Shown here: positions 15,503-23,403 of the stretch, in pieces
Layout: the number at the start of each line of letters is the position of its first letter
Position numbering within the stretch: the stretch's first letter is position 1
Origin: WAOL01 sp964399035
GTDB taxonomy: Archaea > Thermoproteota > Thermoprotei_A > Sulfolobales > NBVN01
Direction of reading: 5' to 3'
NCBI GenBank assembly: GCA_964399035.1
Contig: CAYNPH010000025.1
Coordinates: 1 to 37,430, forward strand
DNA length: 37,430 nt
Made by a program: the position numbers and the translations under genes
Notes under the pieces: generated by a model
Told to the model about the DNA's origin: nothing
The model's input: the letters and a program-made list of their open reading frames with translations, nothing else
Databases searched by the model: none

Positions 15503-16285
15503 TCACGGTCTGACCCTTAAACCAGATACGAACTCCTTAACACGACCCAGCAACTCCTCACCCACGTTCAGGTCTATGTTGAGCGGCGTGACCGTAATGC
15601 AGCCCCTCTCATACGCCGCCACGTCAGTACCTTCCTCGACACCGCTCCTTAACCCGTAGAGCCAGTAGTATGTTCGGCCGCGCGGGTCTATGCCGCGCCT
15701 GTACGCAGCCCTCCACCTAATCCTCGCGGCTCTCGTAACCTCGACGCACCCGTTCGGGTGGGGCGGTATGTTGACTGAGAGAAGATCAACGCCCTCAGGT
15801 AAGCCCTCGTCCAAGACCTTCTTGGTTAAGTGGGACGCTACCTTAACGATCACGTCCCGTAACACGGGGTTCTCGAACCCCCTGAAGCTATCTATGCCTG
15901 CCGAGAACGCTATGGAGGGTATGCCCATTAACGCGGCCTCTATAGCGACCGCCAGTGTCCCGCTGTAGAATATGTGCTGCAGTGACAGGTTATCCCCAAC
16001 GTTAACCCCCGAGAGCACCACGTCAGGCCTGAACCCGAGGACCTCCACGGCAAGGTGAAGCGCGTCTATGGGGGTTCCGTCGGTAACGTAGACGGTCCTC
16101 CCTCCGTAGAGCTTCTCCACGTACCTTAGGGGCCTGCTGAACGTTATTTCCCTCCCCGTCGCGGAGCGCGGGAACTCCGTGGAGGATATGAGCACGTCCC
16201 CCAGCGAGTCGACCGCGTCGGCCAGTAAGTAGAGGCCCGGGCTGAGGTAGCAGTCATCGTTACTTATCAATATGCGCTTGACCAT
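15503..16285 (-). CDS. surE: 5'/3'-nucleotidase SurE
   Basis: A 260-residue SurE-family phosphatase acting on nucleoside monophosphates and sometimes polyphosphate. It has the metal-binding NDD (9-11) followed by CYLSPG instead of the usual GxxAPG, a Ser-containing STEFPRSATG loop, the DGTP motif, and the signature SGVNVGDN..YSGTLAVAIEA. The usual Gly after NDD is Cys here, a small change next to the active site. ATG 16285 is well supported by GGTGGTGAT ending 5 nt upstream, and a minus-strand TATA element lies at 16311-16323. It heads a run of three minus-strand genes (SurE, PAP2-like, GlpK) that all handle phosphoesters. Confidence 0.92.
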   Translation of the reverse strand: MVKRILISNDDCYLSPGLYLLADAVDSLGDVLISSTEFPRSATGREITFSRPLRYVEKLYGGRTVYVTDGTPIDALHLAVEVLGFRPDVVLSGVNVGDNLSLQHIFYSGTLAVAIEAALMGIPSIAFSAGIDSFRGFENPVLRDVIVKVASHLTKKVLDEGLPEGVDLLSVNIPPHPNGCVEVTRAARIRWRAAYRRGIDPRGRTYYWLYGLRSGVEEGTDVAAYERGCITVTPLNIDLNVGEELLGRVKEFVSGLRVRP

Positions 16286-16403
16286 CGTATCACCACCTGG
16301 TTAACGCGGCATAATAAAAATTTCGTGTTTCAACGCCTTACACTAGATAGTAGCAACAAATTAAACCTTAACTGCGGGTAATGTATTGAGAGGTGATCAT
16401 TAG
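16286..16403. promoter_or_regulatory. Divergent promoters of surE and the KaiC-like gene
   Basis: On the minus strand AAATTTTTATTAT (16323-16311) is the surE TATA region. On the plus strand AAATTAAAC (16358-16366) would start transcription near 16389, directly before GAGGTGATC (16390-16398), giving the KaiC-like gene an almost minimal leader. Confidence 0.45.
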
Positions 16404-17834
16404 TTGACATTAGAGCGTAGGCAGGGCAGGGGTGAGGATGAGCGATACGTGTTCGGCATCCCGGAACTCGACGAAGCCTACGCCGAAGCCCTGGAGCCGG
16501 GGACGACGCTCTTAATAGCCGGGCACCCCGGCGCCGGGAAGACGACGTTCGCCGCAACGATATGCTACGCGAACGCGTTAAGGGGTAAGCCCTGCCTCTA
16601 CGTGTCGTTTAACGAGCGCCACGATAAGTTCGTGAGCCAGATGAGCAAGTTCGGCATGGACTTCGAGAGGCTCAAGGAGGAAGGGCTCTTCAAGTTCATT
16701 AGGGTCCCGGTCATAGCTGGGGAGGACGTGATCGACGTCCTAGGCGATACCGTAATTAATAACGCCATGAAGATCAACGCTAAGATAGTGGTGATCGACA
16801 GCACCACGCCAATCTCAAAGGCGGTGAGGGAGTACGGGAAGGGCAGGTCAGTTCTCCAGAACTTCTTCTATGACCTATCAATACTGATCCGCGGCCTAGT
16901 AATAATGATTGAGGAGCTCCCCTTAGGGATGAAGGCCCTACCGATAACTGACGTGGAATTCGTTGCCGACGCGGTAATCCTAATGAGGCACGAGGTTAAG
17001 GAGTCCCTCCTAGTCAGGTTAATGGAGTTCAGGAAGTTCAGGGGGGCAAGGCTAACCGTAGCTGAGGTGCCCTTCACGATAATGGAGGGTAAGGGAATCA
17101 AGGTATTCATGCCGCCAGTACTGAATAAGGTGCCCCCACCAAAGAAGGACAGGGAGTACAGGATACCCTGTAGGCTCCTAGAGAGGATCGTTGGCCCCAT
17201 ATACCCCGGCATGACGATAATGCTTGCCACGCCCCCGCACGCAAGGAGCTTAGGTCAGGTACTCATACCCTTGCTGGCGTTAGCCGTTAGGTACAAGCTG
17301 AAGGTGGGCGTGGTCTCCTACAGGATATCATCGGAGGAAGTGCTGGAGGTGGGTAGAACCCTAGCTAAGAGCATAGGATTAGATCCGAAGGTGCTGGATA
17401 GGTACGTGCGATTTGTCGAGGCGGTTAACCCTACAGCGTATAGCTTAGGTGAGTTAGTCAACATTGAGATGGACTTAATCGAGAGATACAAGCCCGACAT
17501 AATAGTGTTCCTAGCACCCGAACTAATACCTTCGAGCCCGACGGACAGGACGTACTTGAGGATGCTCTACAACCAGCTCCTATACGCGAGGAGCAAGGGC
17601 ATAATAGTGGTAAGGATAGTCTCACCCCTAGGTGAGGAGTCCTTCGCCGCTCAAGCCGACCTAGCGGACATAGTCGTGAGGTTAGAGTACGTAAGGGATA
17701 AGGACACGGGTGAGTTAAGGCAGCAGGTATTCATAAGCCCCCAAGACAGGCCTCCCAAGTTAGTGGATGAGGAGGCAATGAACCAGTGCATTGAGGAGAT
17801 CCGGCAGGAATTAGTGAAGTACGTTAAGGACTAA
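16404..17834 (+). CDS. KaiC-like RecA-superfamily ATPase with degenerate second domain
   Basis: A 476-residue soluble protein with two KaiC-type domains. Domain 1 has Walker A GHPGAGKTT (40-48), the ER of SFNER (71-72) where KaiC has its catalytic Glu pair, and Walker B IVVIDS (128-133). Domain 2, from about 255, keeps the fold (GPIYPGMTIML, PDIIVFLAPE) but its P-loop position reads ATPPHARSLGQ, without GKT/S, so it probably does not bind ATP. TTG 16404 is fixed by a near-perfect GAGGTGATC 5 nt upstream. Archaeal KaiC-like proteins are linked to signalling, for example of the archaellum; there is no kaiB or archaellum gene here. The product is divergent from SurE, and its role is unknown. Confidence 0.85.
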   Translation: MTLERRQGRGEDERYVFGIPELDEAYAEALEPGTTLLIAGHPGAGKTTFAATICYANALRGKPCLYVSFNERHDKFVSQMSKFGMDFERLKEEGLFKFIRVPVIAGEDVIDVLGDTVINNAMKINAKIVVIDSTTPISKAVREYGKGRSVLQNFFYDLSILIRGLVIMIEELPLGMKALPITDVEFVADAVILMRHEVKESLLVRLMEFRKFRGARLTVAEVPFTIMEGKGIKVFMPPVLNKVPPPKKDREYRIPCRLLERIVGPIYPGMTIMLATPPHARSLGQVLIPLLALAVRYKLKVGVVSYRISSEEVLEVGRTLAKSIGLDPKVLDRYVRFVEAVNPTAYSLGELVNIEMDLIERYKPDIIVFLAPELIPSSPTDRTYLRMLYNQLLYARSKGIIVVRIVSPLGEESFAAQADLADIVVRLEYVRDKDTGELRQQVFISPQDRPPKLVDEEAMNQCIEEIRQELVKYVKD

Positions 17835-17838
17835 AACG

Positions 17839-18945
17839 CTAGAGCGTGTCTATGAGAGGCTTACTCCCTAAGCACTCCGCAGCTGTCAGCAACTTAACGC
17901 CCTCCCCCGCCGCAGCCTCGAATACCTCACGCACCCTCTCCCTCCACCTGCGCTCCCGAAGTAAGTGGTGGTCGTAAATCACCAGTTCGGGCGAGCACTC
18001 CCTAATTATCCTCACGGCGTTCTCCACCGCTCTCCTGAGGTTAATCCTATTCAACATGTAGGGGAAGAGGTAAGTCGGCGGACCGTCAAGTACTAGGATG
18101 TCGGGCCTCTCAGCAATTATGCGTGAGGCGTAATCCTCTATCGCGGGACCCATGAGGTCACTACTGTACATTATCCTAGCTCCCGGCACGTCAATCAGTA
18201 CCGGCGTGACCCACCCAGTCCTATCGTACTCGATGCCGTGAAACCAAGGCGGGAACACCTTAACCTTAACGTCGCCGAAGCTGAAGGACTTACCGTCACC
18301 CCAAACAAGCCTCGTCCCGTCAGGCAACCCAGCCTCACGCACCCAAGGCCCGCGCCCCCAAACCCCCTCCGCTAGCTTAGAGAACCACGCCCTCCCCTTC
18401 CTCAGCAACTCCTCCCTCCTCCTCAGGTAAGTGCCCCAGTCCCTGCCGTGCGCCTCCCTAAGGTGCGGCACAGGATCCTGAAACGCGCGTGCCTCAGGCT
18501 CGGTGAGCAGATCCTCGAACTCAGCACCGCTCATTAGGGCTAGATCCCTTATCAGCTCACGTGCCCTCTCCCACTGGCTTGCATTAATGTATGTGTTCGG
18601 GTTCTTCATTATGAGGAACTTGCCGGAGTACGGGTTCGGGGATGACCGTAGGTGAGGATCACCCACACGTAAGTGGTGGTCGTAGTGATAGTGAGTGATT
18701 ATCACCGCGGTTGCCCTAGTAACGTATTTTTCAATCCTCCTCACGGCTTCTGCCCTGAGGGCAGTCTTCCTTGAATCGTCTAGGGGGTAGCTGGGCTGCA
18801 TGGCCGCTGCTCCGGGGTCTATTACTAGTAAGCCTTCAGAGGTGCTGACCGCTAGGGAGGAGCTCTTCGCCCCCATGCTGTCAAACCACAGTAACTCAAC
18901 GCCGTAACTGTTCAGTAGTGAGGCGCAGTTACGCTGGCTTACCAA
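17839..18945 (-). CDS. UPF0282 family metallo-beta-lactamase-fold hydrolase
   Basis: A 368-residue protein with the archaeal UPF0282 layout. The N-terminal block ELLWFDSMGAKSSSLAV is followed by LLVIDPGAAAMQPSYPL, then the metal-binding HYHYDHH (the HxHxDH motif, about 100-106), a second-site His/Asp set in PWFHG and MYSSDLMG, and LVIYDHHLLRE near the end. These supply the two-metal centre of the metallo-beta-lactamase fold; the substrate is not known. It begins with TTG 18945, preceded by GGAGTGAT 5 nt away. A 6-bp hairpin, CCGTGC/GCACGG, sits at 18957-18975 just upstream of that site, and a TATA-like CATAAATAAAAG at about 18979-18990. It converges with the KaiC-like gene, with only 4 nt between stops. 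Confidence 0.82.
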   Translation of the reverse strand: MVSQRNCASLLNSYGVELLWFDSMGAKSSSLAVSTSEGLLVIDPGAAAMQPSYPLDDSRKTALRAEAVRRIEKYVTRATAVIITHYHYDHHLRVGDPHLRSSPNPYSGKFLIMKNPNTYINASQWERARELIRDLALMSGAEFEDLLTEPEARAFQDPVPHLREAHGRDWGTYLRRREELLRKGRAWFSKLAEGVWGRGPWVREAGLPDGTRLVWGDGKSFSFGDVKVKVFPPWFHGIEYDRTGWVTPVLIDVPGARIMYSSDLMGPAIEDYASRIIAERPDILVLDGPPTYLFPYMLNRINLRRAVENAVRIIRECSPELVIYDHHLLRERRWRERVREVFEAAAGEGVKLLTAAECLGSKPLIDTL

Positions 18946-19165
18946 GCGAAATCACTCCGTGCGTGATTAGCACGGCAACTTTTATTTATGGTGGCTTTAA
19001 TTTGTATATTGATGGTGAAGAAGGTACTGTAGTGTGTGTCAAGGAATGTGTTTTCTTTTCACATAATTTAAGTGATATTATATCAATGTAAGTGCATTCA
19101 AACAGTGCTACCCAGGTTTAAACCTTTTTATATTGACACCGCGATAATTAATTCGGTGATACGTG
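18946..19165 (+). promoter_or_regulatory. Proton-ATPase promoter with palindromic elements
   Basis: TTTTTATATT at 19125-19134 is a strong TATA box for the ATPase gene, giving a start near 19157 and a leader of about 9 nt. Upstream are two perfect palindromes: TGATAT-T-ATATCA (19073-19085) and GGTTTAAACC (19115-19124, abutting the TATA box). Their positions at about -80 and -35 fit activator or repressor sites. The left part of the gap holds the promoter of the divergent UPF0282 gene. Confidence 0.5.
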
Positions 19166-21655
19166 ATGGCAGAGGAAAGCAGAAAACTAGTGATCAAGGC
19201 TGATGAAGCGAAGAAGCTGAGCGTCGAGGAGGTGCTAAGGAGGTTAAACGTAGATAAGGAAAGAGGCTTAAGCAGCGAGGAGGCCAAGCGTAGGTTAAGC
19301 GTTGTCGGCCCTAACGAGATTCCCGAGAAGAAGGTTCACCCGGTAATCAAGTTCCTGAGCTACTTCTGGGGCCCAATACCATGGATGATAGAGGTAGCCG
19401 CCATACTCTCCGCGGTGATTCACCACTGGGCAGACTTCTACATAATACTGACCCTACTAATAGTTAATGGCGTCGTCGGGTTCTGGCAGGAGCACAAGGC
19501 CGAGAACATCATCGAGTACCTCAAGAAAAGGCTGTCACTCACTGCTAGGGTTCTGAGGGACGGTAAGTGGGTCGTCATACCCGCGAGGGAGCTAGTGCCG
19601 GGGGACATAATCAGGCTCAGGTTGGGGGACATAGTCCCGGCGGACGTGAAGCTCATTGAAGGAGAGTACTTAATGGTTGACGAGTCAGCGCTGACCGGCG
19701 AGTCCCTACCTGTGGAGAAGAAGGTCGGTGACGTCGCGTACGCCAGCTCCCTAGTCAAGCGCGGTGAAATGACGGCCGTAGTCGTAGCGACGGGCCTCAA
19801 CACGTACTTCGGCAAGACGGTGAGACTTGTGCAGGCGGCTAAGGGCGTCAGCAAGTACCAGAGGCTGATAGTGAAGATCGGTGACTTCCTGATAATCTTG
19901 ACGATCTTCCTAGTCGCTGCGATGGTTGTCGTGGAGCTACATCGCGGCATGGACCCGATAGAGTTAGTTAGGTTCTCCTTAGTGTTGGTTGTTGCTGCTA
20001 TTCCTGCGGCGTTGCCTGCGGTGCTCTCCATAACCATGGCCATAGGTGCTTACGAGCTTGCCAAGAAGCAGGCAATCGTAACCAAGCTAGTGGCCGTCGA
20101 GGAACTCGCAGGCGTAGACGTCCTATGCGCGGACAAAACAGGAACACTAACAAAGAACAAGTTAACCACGGGCAAGCCCGTCCCAGTTAGTGAGGGGTTC
20201 AGCGAAGCTGACGTGATATTCTACGCTGCCCTAGCATCTAGGGAGGAGGATAAGGACCCAATAGACCTAGCAGTACTAAACGCACTAGAAAAATACGGAC
20301 TAACAGAAAAATACAAACAATACAAACAGGTAATCTTCAGGCCATTCGACCCCGTCACGAAGCGCACCGAGGCTGTGATTGAGGGTCCGGGCGGGGAGCG
20401 ATTCACCACCGCCAAGGGTGCTCCGCAAGTAATCCTCAGCCTTGTCGGCGCTGATGAGGAGCTAAGTAGGAAGGTTAGGGAGATAGTTGACGAGCACGCA
20501 CGCCACGGCTACAGGATGATCGGCGTCGCCAGAACCGTTGGTGGTGAGAAGGGTGAGTGGGTTTACGTGGGCCTAATACCGCTCTTCGACCCGCCCAGGG
20601 AGGACGCTAAGGAGACCATTAAGTTCCTCAAGGAGATGGGCGTTAGGGTCAAGATGATCACCGGCGACCACGTAGCCATCGCTAGGGAAGTCGCTAGGAT
20701 GTTAGGCATCGGGACCAGGATATACACTTACGACGAGCTAAGAAGCGTGTCCCACTCAAGAGCCGAGAAGATGATTGAGGAGGCCGACGGGTTCGCGCAG
20801 GTCTTTCCGGAGCATAAGTACATGATCGTGGACGTCCTGCAGAAGCACGGCCACAGCGTGGCGATGACCGGTGACGGCGTTAATGACGCGCCAGCACTGA
20901 GGAAGGCGGACGTCGGCATAGCCGTTGCTGGCGCGACCGACGCGGCTAGGGCGGCTGCTTCAATAGCCCTACTCGCTCCGGGCATCTCGGTGATTAAGGA
21001 CGCGATAGTGACGGCGAGGAAGATCTTCAGGAGGATGTACAGCTACGTAGTCTACAGGATAACCGAGACCCTCAGGGTGCTGTTCTTCATCACGCTATCG
21101 ATACTGGCGTTCAACTTCTACCCAGTAACGCCAGTACTGATCATCCTGCTAGCCCTGCTGAACGACTTACCGATACTCACGATCGCGTACGACAACGTGA
21201 AGATAGGGAGGAGACCGCAGAAGTGGGACATACCAAGGATACTAGCAGTATCATCCGCCCTGGGCTTCGTAGGCGTGCTCGAGTCATTCCTGCTACTATG
21301 GATAGCCATCAAGGTATTCGGGATGAACCCAGCAACGCAGCTAGCGGCGATACAGACACTAATATTCCTGAAGCTGGCCGTGGCCGGGCACTTAACGATA
21401 TTCGTGACGAGGACGCGCGGGCCGTTCTGGTCCATAGTGCCGGGCAAGTGGCTATTCATAACGGCCGTTGTCACAAAGGTAGCGGCAACGATAGTAGCGA
21501 TCTACGGATTCGGAATAGCGACACCCATACCAGCATGGATGGCGGGCTTCGTGTGGGCGTTCTGCATCATATGGTTCTTCGTTGAGGACTGGACGAAGCT
21601 AGCGGTGTACAAGATATTTAGAGGACATGTCCCGCTGTTCAGGAGGCACTTCTAA
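19166..21655 (+). CDS. Plasma-membrane-type H+-exporting P-type ATPase (P3A)
   Basis: An 829-residue cation pump. It has the TGES actuator loop (178-181 in LTGES, counting from the GTG at 19163), PAALP in M4 (281-285), the phosphorylated Asp D324 in DKTGTLT, the TGDGVNDAP hinge motif, and, in M6, ALLNDLPILTIAYDN, whose Asp matches the proton-binding residue of plant and fungal pumps. Ten transmembrane helices are expected. The N-terminal domain with the GLSSEEAKRRL segment is standard, and the long C-terminal autoinhibitory region of plant pumps is absent. It resembles the methanogen enzyme MJ1226. ATG 19166 is preferred to GTG 19163 because GGTG at 19155-19158 is then 7 nt away. The role is inferred to be proton export for pH homeostasis and membrane potential. 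Palindromic sites upstream suggest regulated expression. Confidence 0.93.
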   Translation: MAEESRKLVIKADEAKKLSVEEVLRRLNVDKERGLSSEEAKRRLSVVGPNEIPEKKVHPVIKFLSYFWGPIPWMIEVAAILSAVIHHWADFYIILTLLIVNGVVGFWQEHKAENIIEYLKKRLSLTARVLRDGKWVVIPARELVPGDIIRLRLGDIVPADVKLIEGEYLMVDESALTGESLPVEKKVGDVAYASSLVKRGEMTAVVVATGLNTYFGKTVRLVQAAKGVSKYQRLIVKIGDFLIILTIFLVAAMVVVELHRGMDPIELVRFSLVLVVAAIPAALPAVLSITMAIGAYELAKKQAIVTKLVAVEELAGVDVLCADKTGTLTKNKLTTGKPVPVSEGFSEADVIFYAALASREEDKDPIDLAVLNALEKYGLTEKYKQYKQVIFRPFDPVTKRTEAVIEGPGGERFTTAKGAPQVILSLVGADEELSRKVREIVDEHARHGYRMIGVARTVGGEKGEWVYVGLIPLFDPPREDAKETIKFLKEMGVRVKMITGDHVAIAREVARMLGIGTRIYTYDELRSVSHSRAEKMIEEADGFAQVFPEHKYMIVDVLQKHGHSVAMTGDGVNDAPALRKADVGIAVAGATDAARAAASIALLAPGISVIKDAIVTARKIFRRMYSYVVYRITETLRVLFFITLSILAFNFYPVTPVLIILLALLNDLPILTIAYDNVKIGRRPQKWDIPRILAVSSALGFVGVLESFLLLWIAIKVFGMNPATQLAAIQTLIFLKLAVAGHLTIFVTRTRGPFWSIVPGKWLFITAVVTKVAATIVAIYGFGIATPIPAWMAGFVWAFCIIWFFVEDWTKLAVYKIFRGHVPLFRRHF

Positions 21656-21721
21656 AATTCTAAGGAGCAGTAACTCTACTTTTAAATAACCCAAGCAAAG
21701 GCAAATTAAGCTCAGACGTAT

Positions 21722-22306
21722 CTAAGCATTCCCCTTCTGTGTACTTCTCATAAAGTAAGTGCATACAGCCGTTGCCGCTATAACGTAAGGCACTGTTATT
21801 AATGCGTAGGTCATTCCACGGAATATTATCGAGGCTGGTAGCGGTGTTAGATGCACTCCTTCAATTATAACGTTACCCGCGCTCGAACTGTAGCTGTAGT
21901 TCTTGGTAAGGTATGAGAGTTCGTATGCCACTATTCGTCTTATCGCGCTCAGCGTTCCCAGCGATATGAGTAGGGTTAAGGCTGACGCCATTAAGGCCTC
22001 CAACGCTGTTAGGCTAGGTTTACCCTTCCTTAACACTAGGTAGGTCGTTGCTAGCCCAGCAGCAACGTTGAGTGTGGATGACGTTATTACTATTACTGAC
22101 AGGAATGACGCCATGTCTAGTGCCGGGCTGTAGTAGTTCCTTCCAAACGCTCTTATGCTGTAGGTAACCACGCTAACGAACCCATTTATAGGGCCTGAAA
22201 GAACGTACATGGGTGCGAACATCGCGAAGAGCAACGCCACGTTCACGATGACCCCGTAGGAAGACGTGAGCATGATAGCTACCTTGATTCTTTTGTGGTT
22301 CTTCAC
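21722..22306 (-). CDS. Four-helix membrane protein of the pilus locus
   Basis: A 194-residue protein of unknown family. Hydrophobic helices lie near 18-38, 65-88, 98-118 and 163-186. A loop of about 45 residues between helices 3 and 4 is rich in Tyr, Ser and Asn (YELSYLTKNYSYSSSAGN), predicted to be outside. Its GTG start overlaps the signal-peptidase stop by one base (TAGTG), with GGTG 8 nt upstream, so it is translationally coupled to that gene. Context suggests an accessory or anchoring factor for the secreted filament proteins, but no sequence motif shows this. It is the last gene of the minus-strand group and converges on the proton ATPase gene. Confidence 0.75.
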   Translation of the reverse strand: MKNHKRIKVAIMLTSSYGVIVNVALLFAMFAPMYVLSGPINGFVSVVTYSIRAFGRNYYSPALDMASFLSVIVITSSTLNVAAGLATTYLVLRKGKPSLTALEALMASALTLLISLGTLSAIRRIVAYELSYLTKNYSYSSSAGNVIIEGVHLTPLPASIIFRGMTYALITVPYVIAATAVCTYFMRSTQKGNA

Positions 22307-23403
22307 TAGGGCCTCACCCTCAATTGCTTGTTAATTACTTTACCACGGAACACGTACCTTACTTGAACGTACGCGTACTTATAGTGACTTAGGTCGAGTT
22401 TAACCGATCCCCAGGGGGGTAACGTGATTTTCTTGAATGTGGTGTTCGTTGGGCCGGGCTTGTTTGCCGTGTACGTAGTTACGTTGACTGTTAAGGGGAT
22501 CGGGTTGGGGTTAGTTATGGTTACTGTGCCGTTAAGTACTTTAATGGCGGGTTCCTTCCATGAAGGGTAAATATAATATGTCCCCCTTAAACGTCCAAAC
22601 AATATGTTGGCTTCGACACTAACGAGTAGTGGACCCTTCCCCTCCCTTAGGGTCTCTACAAGCAGGTTCAAAGGTATGTCCTTGACGATTATTTGGGTAG
22701 GGCTTTCCACGCTCGCATCGCACCGGAATCTCCGCTTCTCACCGTAGATCCAGACGAAGCAGGAGGTCACCTTAATTAGCTTAGTATTGTATACGTTCAG
22801 TGTTATCAGTATGCTTCCATCCCTGAGTATGGAGGTCCCCTTAAGCGCCACATGAGGAACTGCCAGCCCGCCTGACCGGATCGAGTAGTACGTAGGTGCT
22901 AGTAGGGCTACCGTGGCGTTAAAAACTATGAAGGAAACCAACACTAACGATGCTATATCGCCTGGCCTCACGTTCTTTTTCCTGAAGTAATCCCTGTTAA
23001 CGTACGCGTAGATAAGAAGGCCCGCCCCAACAAAAGGAAGCCATTCCCACCTCCTTATGACGGTTACGACCCTATACTTAACCAAGGATCTAGGTATTGG
23101 CGGGTCTGGGGAAGGGTTATTGTCACCTTTGGTCACGACTGTTCTATTAGAAATCTCTATGACTCTGTGCACAACACAGTATGTTGGGCTAGCACACCAT
23201 ATCACTATATCGCCGACACTATACGCCGACTTAACACCAACTACTATATCACCTACCTCAAGCGTAGGCTCCATCGAGCGGCCTGAGACGATGATTACGG
23301 CTACGGGGAAACCAACCACGCGCCCAATGAACAGCAACATTATTATTGCGAGTAGCACGGCACCCAATATCGTTGATCGCCTAGCCAGCGTCAGCCCCGC
23401 CAC
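22306..23403 (-). CDS. Signal peptidase I (archaeal/Sec11-SipW type) with beta-rich C-terminal extension
   Basis: A membrane protease that removes signal peptides. Residues 1-170 form the peptidase: TM helix about 13-36, catalytic SGRSMEPT with Ser43, VVHRV with His79, and KGDNN with Asp94. The Ser-His-Asp arrangement (no Lys) is that of Sec11 and Bacillus SipW. Two more helices follow at about 122-136 and 150-172. Residues 175-365 are an extra extracytoplasmic region, beta-rich with Ig-like strand patterns (VLNGTVTITNPNPIPLTVNV), which ordinary archaeal signal peptidases of about 140-200 residues lack. It overlaps the end of the upstream gene by 13 nt. GTG 23403 lies within GAGGTG; a CTG at 23394 has better spacing from that site and could be the real start. 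It probably serves the neighbouring secreted proteins. Confidence 0.88.
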   Translation of the reverse strand: MAGLTLARRSTILGAVLLAIIMLLFIGRVVGFPVAVIIVSGRSMEPTLEVGDIVVGVKSAYSVGDIVIWCASPTYCVVHRVIEISNRTVVTKGDNNPSPDPPIPRSLVKYRVVTVIRRWEWLPFVGAGLLIYAYVNRDYFRKKNVRPGDIASLVLVSFIVFNATVALLAPTYYSIRSGGLAVPHVALKGTSILRDGSILITLNVYNTKLIKVTSCFVWIYGEKRRFRCDASVESPTQIIVKDIPLNLLVETLREGKGPLLVSVEANILFGRLRGTYYIYPSWKEPAIKVLNGTVTITNPNPIPLTVNVTTYTANKPGPTNTTFKKITLPPWGSVKLDLSHYKYAYVQVRYVFRGKVINKQLRVRP

